From positions 23,958,603 through 24,022,602 of the forward strand of contig CM063112.1 in assembly GCA_031841125.1 (NCBI GenBank): a stretch of 64,000 nucleotides of DNA. The letters run 5' to 3'. Each line of letters starts with the position of its first letter. The first letter of the stretch is position 1. Of this stretch, positions 22,080 through 32,309 are shown one piece after another. The notes under the pieces are model-generated. The model saw only the letters and a program-made list of their open reading frames with translations. It made no database searches and was not told the DNA's origin. The DNA is from Acanthococcus lagerstroemiae (Eukaryota > Arthropoda > Insecta > Hemiptera > Eriococcidae). Position numbers and translations under genes: made by a program.

Positions 22080-23440
22080 ATGGAGAAATTCATTTTGCTC
22101 GCAAGCGGAGGACTATACTTGGGAAAATATGACGCATTCCGCCTCCTCCTCCTCCCATTGCGCATTCAAAAAGCTACTGGCATCGTGCGTCCTCAGAAAA
22201 GAAGGCGAAATAAAGGTGGAGGGTAGTGATGAGTGAACCAAACGACTAGCTCCATCTTTCAGCAAACGAGGGGGCAAATGAAGCTTTTATTCAAAGCGAC
22301 GGCTGGCAGAACGAAGGTCGGCGTAATGAGGAAAAGGGCCGAGGAGTAGAAATAATATCCATGCTTCGAGATGCCCTACACGCGAACAACTATGTCGTCG
22401 ACTGGCCTCGGGTACACGTTATTGAATTAGGCCTGTGCATGCCAAAAGATGAAAGTAAATACCTCGGGAAATTCTCCCTTAATAATTATCAAAGTTTCGC
22501 CCGCTCTACGCGTTACACTTCGTAATTCGTATATCTCAGAACTTTCTTTCTTCCTTTCTTTTTCTTTTTACTTGATATATATATATACGCGAGCGGTAAC
22601 TGAATTTAATTTTGAGGTGTCCGTCGAAAAAACGTACGTTTTCATTTCGCGTAAATTTCCGGTTGGCTTGACCTGTTTCTCGTAGGGATACCTTCTTTTT
22701 TCTTTCTCCCTTTATTTCCCTCGTTTTTCTTATACTTTTTTCTTTTTGCAACGCTATAGTACAAGTAGGTACATCTAGGTGTTGCACGGTGAACGTAGTT
22801 TCCTACAACTGGATTTAGTGAACGACTGACGACGAGGATTATAACTCACCGGGCAATGCGAAGGGTGGCGTTCTAATAGCTACATGAAACGCGCTACACG
22901 CAGCGGTGTTCCCCTTCTGAGCACAGAAACTGAATCAACGTAGAAACAGGATTATAGGATTAGGGACATCTCTCAATTGAAACGTAGTCAACAGAAATTC
23001 AGATGCTACAATAATCATACTGAATTTTCAACTTCTGAGGTGCAACTCTTAAGCAAAACGCCTGTCCATATGGCCAGTTCTGAGATTTATACAGAACCGT
23101 AGAGTTTCTCATCTAACTGTAGTAGGGATTGAAGGTACAAACCTTGATAAGCGACTTCAAGAGAGATGATTTCCTCAAAATGGGCCTCATAATCCTACAA
23201 CAATTCCTTGAATATAAGAACTTTTCTTGATGAGCTGCAATGCTCACAGTTCCTTCATGCCTACCAGTGCAAAAAGATACGAGGAAAATTAACTTGTTCG
23301 TAGGAAAAGGCCATAGGAGCTTGCAGTCTTTAGTACTTGAATTGAGTGCGCGCAAATAAGAAGGGCCTAAGTAAAAAAATCGCGTTTCGAAAAAAACGCG
23401 TTTAAAGATTTGAGACGATGCTTTGAGCCTGAATAGAAAT
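22080..23440. other. Intron stretch without recognised features
   Basis: No gene, TIR or tandem repeat identified. A short (AT)n run lies at about 22575-22590 and pyrimidine-rich tracts at 22540-22570 and 22690-22745. Short open frames here have no family resemblance. Confidence 0.4.
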
Positions 23441-23499
23441 AGAGCGACGGTTGAATATCGAATACAAAGTTTTAACATCTTCGCTATCGATTCCCGTTT

Positions 23500-23583
23500 A
23501 AAATAATATATTACACTGCAAGGATTGAAAGCGAGCTTTATCACGCCGAGTGCGACTGTTAACGGAGCGAGCCAAAGGCGAGT
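23500..23583. repeat. Half copy of the 32.3-kb palindrome
   Basis: ATATTACACTGCAAGGATTG ... GCGAGTTG matches the left half of the palindrome that recurs at 32482-32666, with a few substitutions. It stops at about 23583, where LINE-1 begins, so LINE-1 appears to have inserted inside such a palindrome. The other half is not found at the LINE-1 3' end. Confidence 0.7.
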
Positions 23584-24314
23584 TGAAAATAACTATAGAT
23601 GAAGTGGCGAAAAAACACGAGGCTCTAGAGTGTGAAATATTACAATTAAAAAATGAGAACGAAAACCTCAACCACAAAATAGAAACCCTTGAACAATATA
23701 GTCGAAAAAGTAATATTGTGGTGAATGGCATTCGGAAAGAAAGAGGGGAAAGTGAAGAAGGCTTGATCATGGCTATAAACGAGGTGGCAGGAAAACTCGG
23801 AGTTCAGTTAGAAACTCAACACATTAGTTGTCTCCACAGATTACCAGCAAAAAACAATTTCTCCCTATTATCGTAAAAATGAACAACTGGCGCAAAAAAA
23901 CTGAAATGATGAAAAAATCTAAAGAAAAAAAAGTTAGAAAACATCTACGTAAGCGAACACCTCACACGCTATACCCGAGAATTGTTAGCAGAAGCTCAGA
24001 AACTATGCAATGAAAGATGGGTCAAATATGCATGGGTAAAGGAGGGTAGTGTTTTCATTCGCCAGGATGACAAGGAGCCGGCAATCAAAATTAGGGACAA
24101 AAATACCTTGAACAAAATCAAAAGCACAATCATAGAAATGAGGAAGATGACTGGAAATCGAGGTAGTATAAAGGAAACAGAAGAAGCTGGACCAACTTCA
24201 GGAAAACGAACTCTAGAGTCACCTACTAGCCCAATACTGCATGAAATAGTAAGGAGAAAGTCAGAGGATATTCGTCACTACGCAACCCCAGCTGGGAAAC
24301 ATCATAAAAAATAA
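23583..24314 (+). pseudogene. LINE-1 ORF1, frameshifted
   Basis: The N-terminal part (to about 23865) has a coiled-coil-like stretch (EILQLKNENENLNHKIETLE) followed by EQYSRKSNIVVNGI, the RNA-recognition start typical of L1-type ORF1 proteins, then LHRLPAKN. Around 23865 and again near 23950 the frame shifts. The end (23982-24314) continues LAEAQKLCNERW, VKEGSVFIRQDD and ends at TAA 24312-24314. It corresponds colinearly to the intact ORF1 of LINE-2 (shared RLP, EA.KL, R..W, G..F.R.D). ORF1 proteins bind the element RNA. Two frameshifts and the missing 5' end make it non-functional. Confidence 0.8.
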
Positions 24315-27300
24315 TGTAATCTTATCAGGCCTCGTCCGAGTCAGGCAAAGGTACATAAAGAATCAAAAGAGGATGATCAAACTCAAAAGAATTACCTAGA
24401 AAGTTTGGTCAACGAAGGTAATCCAGACCGAAATCTCCCAATCTGTTCACAATCTGAATCTAAAATAATAAGACCACACCTTAAAATGAAAAGCAAATCA
24501 ATTAAAATAAATTTGAAACAAATTTACCCTGAAAGGTTAACTAAAGGAAACTCTCATGATCATATCCCTATCCTGAAAACTCTGGAAAGTAAAAACAAAA
24601 AGCAAAAACCCTACCCTATCGGGACCAATAATAAGAAAAAAGAGGATCTGTCGATAGCCACCTTAAATGTAAGAACTTTGAAATCACAAGAAAATCTGTT
24701 AGAACTAGAAGAAGCGCTAGGAAATACAAACATCAGCATTTTAGGTTTAGCAGAGGTTCGTAGGACAGGAAATAATATTCAAAATACACCATATGGAAAC
24801 TTATTATTCTACATCGGGGAACAGGGTGGACAAGCGGGGGTAGGATTCATTATAAAGTCACACATGAAAAGAAATATCATAGAAATAAAAGGCATATCAG
24901 ATAGAATAGCTAAAATTACAGTAAAAACAGGAAAGGAAAAAACTTTAACCATCATTCAAGTATATGCTCCCACAGCTACATCAGAAGAAACTACAATTGA
25001 CGAATTCTATAACAAGCTATCAGATTCAATTTCGAACATGAAAAGGAACTTTAAACATCAATTTATTATAATGGGAGACTTCAACAGCCAAGTAGGGAAG
25101 GGGAAAAAAGAAGAATCACCAATAATAGGAAAGTATACCTACGGAAAACGCAACAAAAGTGGATGGAAATTAATGAGATTTTGCCAATCTGCCAACCTGA
25201 AAATCTCAAGCACTTTCTTCAAAAAAAGAAAGGGAAAACGATGGACTTGGATAGCCCCCAACATGGAGTACAAGACACAAATTGATTATATTTTAACACC
25301 AATAAACAACAATAACATCAGGAATATCATTGTAGGACAAAGATTCAACTATAACACAGACCATAGGATAATTATATGTAAAATTATAAACAAGCGACAC
25401 TTTAAGAAAATTGAGGATATGGGGAAAATAACAAAAGAAAGTTGGACTCAGTATCAAGAAAAAATTACAGATAAATTATCAATGATAGGAAAAAATCAGC
25501 TATTAGGAAATATAGAAGAATTGGATTCCCAAATAAAATATATAATAACAGAAGTAGACAAAACAACCAAGAAAAATATAACAAATATAACCAAAGGCAA
25601 ACTACCTAATAATATTCAAGATCTAATTAATCAACGAGAAGAAATAAAAAAGAAAAAAAGAAAAAATGGCAAAGACAAAATAGAATTGAGTATTATATGT
25701 AAAATCATCAAAAATGAATTAAGAAAATACAACAAAAATAAAACAGAAATAACTATAAGAGAAATTTTCGAGACAACAAGAAGTACAAAAAATATTAAGA
25801 AGAAATTATCCCTTGGAACTAAATGGATGACCCATTTAAAAGACTCAGGGGGAATAAAGAGGTATGAAAGACAAGAAATAAACGAAATAGCTACAAAATA
25901 CTATATGGAACTATACAAAGACCCAGAAAAGACAAAATATACAAAAATAGAAATAGATAACACAGAACCCTATATTTTGGAAACAGAAGTAGGACATATA
26001 GTTAAAGATTTGAAAAATAACGAAGCCCCTGGTGATGATAAAATAAGGAACGAACATATAAAAAATGGAGGACAAAATTTGGAAAAACTCATCACACAAT
26101 TATTCAATAACATTTTGGAAATACAAAAAATACCCACAACATGGAAAACTTCAGAAATAATTTTGATCTTCAAAAAAGGGGAAAAGGATAACATCGAAAA
26201 CTATCGCCCAATAAGTCTAAGCCAAACACTGTCAAAAATTTTATCTAAACTAGTGGAAACAAGAATAAACAAAAACCTCGACTACCGTCAACCAAGAGAA
26301 CAGGCGGGCTTCCGTAAGGGATTTTCAACGATAGATCATTTGCATACCATAAACCAGCTAATTGAAAAAAGTACAGAATACCAAATTAGTATCTGCTTGG
26401 CCTTCGTGGATTACAAAAAAGCATTCGATTCGATAAAACACAAATCAATACACCAAGCATTAATAAATCAAGGAACACCAAACCAATTCATTAACATAAT
26501 CATGGATATGTACACAAATCTAAAAGCTAGAGTGATAACAGATGCAACAGGAAGATACTTTAATATAGAAAAAGGCCTGAAGCAGGGCGATCCGCTATCG
26601 CCAATATTATTTAGTAGTGTTCTGGAAGAAGTAATCAAAAAATTAAATTGGGATGAAAGAGGGATATCAATAAATGGAGAAAAGTTGAATAACTTGAGGT
26701 TTGCGGATGATCTGGTAATAATAGCAGAAAATTATGGGGAGTTAAAAGAAATGCTAAAAGAATTAAACACAATAGGAAAAGAAGCAGGGTTAGAAATCAA
26801 TACAACAAAAACCAAAATCTTGACCAACAACTCGGAACAACAACCAATAAAAATAGACAATCAAATAATTGAAAATGTAAAAGAAGTGGTATATCTTGGA
26901 CAGTTAATAACCCTCAAAACTGAAAATGAAGTGAACAGACGGATCAGTATCGCATGGGGCAAATATTGGGCATTGAAACATATCTTCAAAGGTCCGTATA
27001 ATAACAAACTAAAAGCTGAAATATTTAATGCTTGCATTATCTCTGCTATAGCCTATGGGGCACAAACGTGGTCATTAAATGAAAAAATACTACATAAAAT
27101 AGAAGTCACCCAAAATAAAATGCAAAGATCAATACTAAAAATAAAATTAATAAACAAAATGAGCAACAAAAAAATAAAGCAAAAATTAATGGGAATCCAA
27201 AGTATCAAACATATTATTAAAAAACAAAAATGGAAATGGGCTGGTTATGTAAACAGGTTAAACGATAACAGATGGCCCTATAGACTTACTATGTGGAACC

Positions 27301-27449
27301 CATATAAAAAACGAAAAAAAGGACGTCAGCCAACAAGATGGAAAGACGATATAGTAAAATTGCTACAAAATAAACAATACCAAAGAGTGACTATCGACAG
27401 AAGGGAGTGGAACAGATTGGGAGAGGCCTATGCCCTAGACAGGGCCTGA
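24315..27449 (+). CDS. LINE-1 ORF2: endonuclease and reverse transcriptase
   Basis: Nicks target DNA and copies the LINE RNA there. The frame opens directly after the ORF1 TAA, in the same frame, and runs uninterrupted to TGA at 27447-27449. The first ATG is at 24486. Counting from 24405, the endonuclease spans about residues 80-310 (LNVRTL, LAEVRRTG, MGDFNS, TDHR). The RT spans about 510-800: ENYRPISL, QAGFRKGFSTIDH, FVDYKKAFDSI, GLKQGDPLSP, catalytic LRFADD near 766. A C-terminal region has KWKWAGYVNRL and RQPTRWKDD. All catalytic motifs are present, so this ORF looks intact although ORF1 is broken. No RNase H or zinc knuckle is evident. Confidence 0.93.
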   Translation, partial: CNLIRPRPSQAKVHKESKEDDQTQKNYLESLVNEGNPDRNLPICSQSESKIIRPHLKMKSKSIKINLKQIYPERLTKGNSHDHIPILKTLESKNKKQKPYPIGTNNKKKEDLSIATLNVRTLKSQENLLELEEALGNTNISILGLAEVRRTGNNIQNTPYGNLLFYIGEQGGQAGVGFIIKSHMKRNIIEIKGISDRIAKITVKTGKEKTLTIIQVYAPTATSEETTIDEFYNKLSDSISNMKRNFKHQFIIMGDFNSQVGKGKKEESPIIGKYTYGKRNKSGWKLMRFCQSANLKISSTFFKKRKGKRWTWIAPNMEYKTQIDYILTPINNNNIRNIIVGQRFNYNTDHRIIICKIINKRHFKKIEDMGKITKESWTQYQEKITDKLSMIGKNQLLGNIEELDSQIKYIITEVDKTTKKNITNITKGKLPNNIQDLINQREEIKKKKRKNGKDKIELSIICKIIKNELRKYNKNKTEITIREIFETTRSTKNIKKKLSLGTKWMTHLKDSGGIKRYERQEINEIATKYYMELYKDPEKTKYTKIEIDNTEPYILETEVGHIVKDLKNNEAPGDDKIRNEHIKNGGQNLEKLITQLFNNILEIQKIPTTWKTSEIILIFKKGEKDNIENYRPISLSQTLSKILSKLVETRINKNLDYRQPREQAGFRKGFSTIDHLHTINQLIEKSTEYQISICLAFVDYKKAFDSIKHKSIHQALINQGTPNQFINIIMDMYTNLKARVITDATGRYFNIEKGLKQGDPLSPILFSSVLEEVIKKLNWDERGISINGEKLNNLRFADDLVIIAENYGELKEMLKELNTIGKEAGLEINTTKTKILTNNSEQQPIKIDNQIIENVKEVVYLGQLITLKTENEVNRRISIAWGKYWALKHIFKGPYNNKLKAEIFNACIISAIAYGAQTWSLNEKILHKIEVTQNKMQRSILKIKLINKMSNKKIKQKLMGIQSIKHIIKKQKWKWAGYVNRLNDNRWPYRLTMWNPYKKRKKGRQPTRWKDDIVKLLQNKQYQRVTIDRREWNRLGEAYALDRA

Positions 27450-27520
27450 TAGGAATAGAAGTCAAATTAAAATTGTAATAACCATAATTAAAGCTAGCCA
27501 TATTCCTGTTAAAATAAAGG

Positions 27521-27545
27521 CTATTATTATTATTATTATTATTAT
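27521..27545 (+). repeat. (ATT)n tail of LINE-1
   Basis: About eight ATT units directly after TTAAAATAAAGGCT. A short tandem tail of this kind ends many RTE-like LINEs. Read on the minus strand it encodes the poly-asparagine stretch at the end of the chimeric Crypton frame. Confidence 0.85.
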
Positions 27546-28025
27546 CGTTGTCATTATTTGTAGGGACCACGTCCAAATCGACTAATACAAAATTACCAGT
27601 TGACGTATCTTTAGAAGGTGAACTACTGTGCTCAGTCAACTTGCACGAAGGTTGGAAAATGGAAGTTGGAGGCTGATCTTGATTTGTCGGGTTAGTCAAC
27701 TGATTATGCGTATCCGTAGCTAAGGAATTAGATAATTCAAAGTTCGTCTTCAATTTATGGAAAGATATTTCAGAAACAAGATTGTATGTAATCAAATTGG
27801 AGTTACTAGAAGAGTGAGCAGCAGTGAGATCACTCGACGAGGAAGATGTTGACTGTCGTAAAGTCGAAGTAATGACAGTCTCAATTTTTTTTTTATACGC
27901 TAAGCTATTTTCAATGTATCCTTGCGCTACTCTTTGCGATTGCCAGCCCCCGTGTGTCTGAATCATGCGCATATCAGCTCCGTTGTTTGCGAGAATAGAT
28001 GCAGATGATCTACGGAAACTATGCC
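27546..28025 (-). CDS. Crypton recombinase exon 3 (C-terminal catalytic part)
   Basis: The acceptor TTTTCCGATTGCAG precedes GGCATAGTTTCCG. The exon supplies HSFRR (H-x-x-R), HGGW (H-x-x-W) and GYI with the likely nucleophile tyrosine, in the order and spacing of tyrosine recombinases. A long serine/asparagine-rich tail follows. With exon 2 it completes the R-HxxR-H/W-Y set. Near 27546-27560 Crypton sequence stops and the antisense tail of LINE-1 takes over, so the frame runs on as poly-Asn plus antisense LINE to a stop at 27391. The native C-terminus is therefore lost. Confidence 0.85.
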
Positions 28026-28473
28026 CTGCAATCGGAAAAGGTTCACTAAACTTCAGGATTCCTATTTTCATTTTTTCGATTACATTATCCAAGAAATCCA
28101 AATGTTTGAAAACCAATGAATCGGAATTTCTTAATTTCGAATGTTTTTTCAATGCTGAATGGAATGCCGTTCTCAATTTTTTGGTTAAAGCTATGGTTTT
28201 TTTTTTAAATTATGTTTTAATTTATTCATTGCAGATTATAATGGACCACGACGATGATAGCGCAGTATCAACGCTCAAAAATCTACGTTATATTTGATTT
28301 TATGGCAATTCACAGCAAATGAAAATTGATTACTGAAAAATGGGAACCACAAGCGAATGAACGGCATCGTATCAGCATCAGCGGCGGATAAAGGCACAAG
28401 CATCACAAGCACGTGCATGTGTCCGCGCGCCAATTTTTTGAATTAAAAAAAAAACTAAGTCGTAAATTAATTA

Positions 28474-29411
28474 GGGTTAGTGATTCCAAGATGACCAATC
28501 GTGAACATCTCGTCCGTTATTAGCACTATTTAGGTGAAACTTATACTGCAGACATGTGGCAACATAACACTCATTTTAATGTATGAACGAAATAATTATC
28601 AGAAAACAATCTCATGATATCACCAAAAACATGTTTTTGAATGCCAAAAGTAAACATTTTTCAAGTCCGTTTTTTTTTTTTTTAAATTGAGAAACACATT
28701 TTTTAAACTGGTAAATAATTGTCGAATATGTTATACAACTATAAGTTCTGCATTGAATGACGTTGAATTCATAATCATAACTCTTTTTGGTCACGACAAA
28801 TACCACATTAAACATGAAGAAAATGTTGGTACCAAGATGACATCTTTTTTTGGATTTCAAGATGACACGTATTAATTTTCATATTTTTTTATACAAATGG
28901 GTACAGGATATCAACGAAAAACAACCCGAGGTCAATTTGATGCAGAAAATATATGAAAAAGGCAATAAATTTAGTTTTCGAAAAGAATTACTCGTATAGA
29001 GCTGCTTGTAAAGAATTTGATTCTAGGAAGTACGAAAAGGCAGGAAAAAGGGCCTTGACAATTAACGTTGACCTTTCCCGTTATAATATATATTGATATA
29101 TCTATTATATTATATTTTAATAAATAAATAATTTTGACAGTTTGCCCCGTTTTTCTAGTCGTGTGTCATCTTGGAGCAGGCTTCATGTCATCTTACACCC
29201 CTGGGGTTGGAGATGATGTAGCTGATCACTGCAAGTATTTGTTACCATATCTTTAGTTAGAAAAGTCATAGACCATTCGTTATTGGCTCATTTTAATCCT
29301 TTAATATACATCCTTTTTTGATAAAAATTTCAAGATGTTTGAAGAAAAAAAAAAACTTGATCAGATATACCCAAAAATAAGTTTACTGTGTCATCTTGGA
29401 ACCACTAACCC
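28474..29411. mobile_element. TA-flanked DNA element, 938 bp, inside the hAT element
   Basis: Left end GGGTTAGTGATTCCAAGATG; the complement of the right end reads GGGTTAGTGGTTCCAAGATG: 22 bp of near-perfect terminal repeat. TA lies outside each end. The motif (C)CAAGATGAC recurs at about 28830 and 28858, and inverted at 29168 and 29187, a likely array of transposase sites. No coding sequence. Confidence 0.85.
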
Positions 29412-29424
29412 TATCAGTTTATAA

Positions 29425-30440
29425 TAATAACTTTGAGTTCGGCTTCGTCGCTAAAGTCTTCTGGAAAACTTCCTGTGAGAATTTTTGTTGTTTTCAAAAT
29501 ATCTCCTTTTTCCATTCCAGCAAGATTTGACAAAAGAGAAAATTTTTCTCCAATTTCTGAATCAGTAATTGGTAAAAATACCGATATTTTGAGCTTCAAT
29601 TTTTCATCACCTTCTAGTTCATTGTCTCGTGTTTCGTCAACTCGTAATTTTCGAGTCACTTCTCGTCGATTTATTCAGAAACACATTCTGACAAACAAAT
29701 ATCATTAGCTTTTTCTTCAAATTTTTCGAATTCATTTCGAGTTTCCTCTACTAAATTAATTAGAAAATCGTAATACCGAATTACTTGAATAATATTTAGA
29801 TCAACAGCTTGTAAAGATGTGCTAACTTGGTTAAACTTTTCAAGTATAAATCCCCAAAAGCCAATTAGAAATACTGTTTCATATTTTTTTATTTGTTTTT
29901 TGAGACCAGTAGCTTTATTCTTGACATCCGATTTCACCATTTCATTATTCTCAACATCAGTTAAACACTGAAAAACTGCGTTCCAGGACTTTTGTAGGCA
30001 TTCGCATGCGTCACTTCTAGAAGACCATCTCGTCTGTGAAAATGTTTTAATGGTTTGGCTTTCGACTTCGAATTCTCTTCTCCTTCTTTCATTTGGCTGA
30101 CATGGACCTGGCAATTTTGTAATTCTTTCCAGCGTTCGGTAGATCGTGTGTAGAAATTATATACTTCTTGTACAAAATAAAAAAGTGCGATAGCCTGTGG
30201 ACAACATTTAGCTGCTGCTTCACCAATCAGATTCAATGAGAGTGCTGCACATGGATTGAAGTAGGCAAAAGGACTAATTCCTCGATTTCCTTTTTCTCCA
30301 TTCGAATTTTTCTCATCAGGGTCATAACCGTTTTGAAAAAGACTTTGTAGGCCATTTGTACTTACCAGCCATATTTTTTACGTTGTCGTAGGATTGCATG
30401 TTGCTAGCCTTATGTCCCACATTTTTCATAAAAGTAAAGA
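29425..30440 (-). pseudogene. hAT transposase remnant, central part, minus strand
   Basis: Reading leftward from 30440: SNMQSYDNVKNMAGKY (the QxYDNAxNMxGxY block), then EAAAKCCPQAIALFYFVQEVYNF, SQTRWSSRSDAC (the TRW motif), and the helical region ending NLAGMEKGDILKT ... FSDEAELK at about 29425. This is the order seen in ZMYM1-like/DUF4371 hAT transposases. Several frameshifts and stops interrupt it. The final 110 bp reappears on the opposite strand at 30500-30615. Confidence 0.75.
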
Positions 30441-30460
30441 AACGCTCATAACTGTCCCAC

Positions 30461-30984
30461 TTGAAAATCCGACAAGAAGTCTACGTAGCATTTGGAGAAA
30501 AAATTTATTTTTTATTAAATCTCGCTGGAATGGAAGAAGAAAATATTTTGAAAACAACAAAAATTCTCACAGAAAGTTTTCCAGAAGACTTCAGCGACGA
30601 AGCCGAACTCAAAGATGAGCTAAAACAGTTTGTTGCTTATATAAATAAAGAAGATAAAAAAATTGAAATACCGAAAAACGCTACAATTCAACAATAATTC
30701 TATAACTGGTTTATCAACTTGATTTAAATTCAGTTTACCCAATCATCGACATCATTTTAAAAATATGTTTGTGTACCCCAGCAACAAACTGTTCAACGGA
30801 AAGGACTTTTTCTGTACTGAAGAGAATAAAAGATTATTTGAGAAATAAAACCGAGCAGGACAGATTGCAGGCCTTAGCAGTCCTGTGTATCGAATCGGAA
30901 ATTGTATTTTCCTTTGATTATGATTTGATAATTAATAAATTTGCGGAATGTAAAAGCGCGAAAAAAGTTGTAGTGTACGAATAG
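30461..30984 (+). pseudogene. hAT transposase remnant, C-terminal part, plus strand
   Basis: Contains NLAGMEEENILKTTKI ... FSDEAELKDELKQF, and, after a frame break near 30700, CTPATNCSTERTFSVLKRIK followed by LR and LQALAVLCIE. PATNCSxERxFSxLKxIKxYLR is the signature of the hAT C-terminal dimerisation domain. It points toward the right end of the element, whereas the preceding protein part lies on the other strand. A stop at 30982-30984 ends it. Non-functional as arranged. Confidence 0.8.
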
Positions 30985-31320
30985 GCTTACTATTACTTAT
31001 AGTTGTAGACTGTATGAGTATTAAGTATACTACTTGTAGTACTAATAAGGATTTTTATAAATGGAAATTATTCAATAAATATTTTCTTACTCTGACCAAA
31101 TTTTTGTACTCCGATTTATTCTAGGTGAAGGTGGAAGGAGGTCTTCATTTATACGGTGGGGTAAAAAAATTATGTATGCCTATGTCCGCGCGCAAGCTAA
31201 GTCCGCCGCTGATCAGCATTCAGAATACATGTTGATCTGGAAACGCATATTTTCATTCTATTGTTTTTTAGATGCTGTATCAAAACTTATTGGAGATCTG
31301 AATAAATCAAAATTGTATAC

Positions 31321-31654
31321 CTGTGTAACGTTGAGGCTCCTCTAATTTCAAATATTTGGCTATTTCACGTGGAGTTTTGCTAGATTTATGTTTGCCTATA
31401 ACTTGTGCAGTGCAACGACCATTGCGATAGTTTAAAAAGAACCGAGTACTTTCTGCTTTTGGTGGCCTCAAATTTTGATACTTCTTCACAATCTGAAAAT
31501 ACTGATCGCTAATTGTGAATGAACGAGGAACTGACGTTTTTGTTTTCGGAATTTTTACAAGGTACATCGAACCGTGAATTTCTAAATCCTGAACGGTTAT
31601 ATTGACAAGCTCATCCGTGCGTACAGCTCCCGTAACACCGAAAATAAGAATTAC
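31321..31654 (-). CDS. Crypton recombinase exon 2
   Basis: After the acceptor GAATAG it reads VILIFGVTGAVRTDELVNI, containing the first catalytic arginine of tyrosine recombinases in the context GA(V/L)R.DEL. Then come KIPKTKTSVPRSF (beta-hairpin lysine region), RFFLNYRNGRC, SKTPREIAKYL and RYTG. It ends CACAG followed by GTATAC, a consensus donor, in phase 1. Joining to 28025 restores TG-HSFRR, the continuous motif expected in the family. No stop occurs inside this exon. Confidence 0.85.
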
Positions 31655-31750
31655 CTATTCGTAACAATCAATAAAATGTAAGTTACTTCTTAACAGGGAG
31701 ATACTCATTGTGAATTATTCGTGAAATCGTGGATCGTATTCATTATGTAC

Positions 31751-32167
31751 CTTTTCAACGAGAAAAATAAAATCTGGCGCTTCATTGATGAATCTCGCAA
31801 TCTGATCATCAGTGAATACTTTCGCTTTTACAGGAGTATAGCCTTTAGATCGATTCTTAAGGAATGCGATCACACTTGCGATATTCAATGTTCACACCAT
31901 GATTCACTTGAACCATCGCTTTTAGCATTGAAAAGGAGGACTAAAGCGTATTCGGAGCTTATTTCTCGTTAAGCTTATGTAGGTACGCCAGAATAATATT
32001 CTCAGAAAATAAATTAACAATCTTTTCGTTTTTTTGCCACTCTCTAAATTTTTGGTAAGTGTGTTGGTATCGTTTTTAGATTTTAACGGGATCAACAAAC
32101 TTTTAGCTGCATTTGCAGCGTCGCGCATTTCTAGAGGCGTACATTCTTCTGATAAATCACTCATCAT
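31751..32167 (-). pseudogene. Crypton recombinase exon 1 (decayed)
   Basis: Starts MMSDLSEECTPLEMRDAAN at 32167. Near 32045 one base is lost or gained: the frame then continues as KFREWQKNEKIVNL and YLHKLNEK, meets a TAA at 31959-31961 and a TAG at 31941-31943, and continues as SMLKAMVQVNHG and FINEAPDFIFLVEK. This matches the order of the N-terminal, core-binding part of Crypton recombinases. The exon ends GAAAAG followed by GTACAT, a good donor. One frameshift and two stops mean no functional protein. Confidence 0.7.
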
Positions 32168-32309
32168 AAAATGAAAAATTAATAAATTCGATTAAGAAAC
32201 CTCAAAATTATTGTTAATTGTATTGTAGGTAATGAAGTGCTAGAAGAAGTAACGGAGTGAATTTTGAAACGGTGATGAAAAATAGCACAGAATTAGAGAC
32301 AGCTGGATA

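Larger units (their letters stand above)
23583..27545 (+). mobile_element. LINE-1: non-LTR retrotransposon, 5' truncated
   Basis: An APE-type LINE with ORF1 (coiled coil plus L1-type RNA-binding core) and ORF2 (endonuclease, reverse transcriptase). The 5' end starts inside ORF1 at a palindrome remnant. The 3' end is a short tail after the ORF2 stop, finishing with (ATT)n at 27521-27545. The coding strand is strikingly A-rich. The (ATT)n tail and the RT sequence suggest an RTE-like group, but I cannot assign a clade without a tree. It joins the truncated Crypton exon at its 3' side. Confidence 0.9.
28379..31211. mobile_element. hAT transposon, 2.83 kb, with 8-bp TSD, internally rearranged
   Basis: Ends CAGCGGCGGA on both sides (left 28379, complement of the right end at 31211). 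A perfect 8-bp direct repeat ATCAGCAT flanks it (28371-28378, 31212-31219), diagnostic for hAT. CGCGCGGACA words lie inside both ends. The interior holds two pieces of a hAT transposase in opposite orientations and a 938-bp inserted element. The whole lies within the large Crypton intron (28026-31320). Confidence 0.9.
27546..32300 (-). mobile_element. Crypton-type element with intron-containing recombinase gene
   Basis: A minus-strand tyrosine recombinase gene of the Crypton kind, in three exons (31751-32167, 31321-31654, 27546-28025). Its 3' end is cut by LINE-1. The intron between exons 2 and 3 holds a hAT element. Cryptons move through a tyrosine recombinase and have no inverted repeats, so the outer limits cannot be fixed from sequence alone; the right limit is set arbitrarily before the 373-bp tandem repeats. 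A domesticated Crypton-derived gene is an alternative, but stops and a frameshift in exon 1 argue that this copy is dead. Confidence 0.75.
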
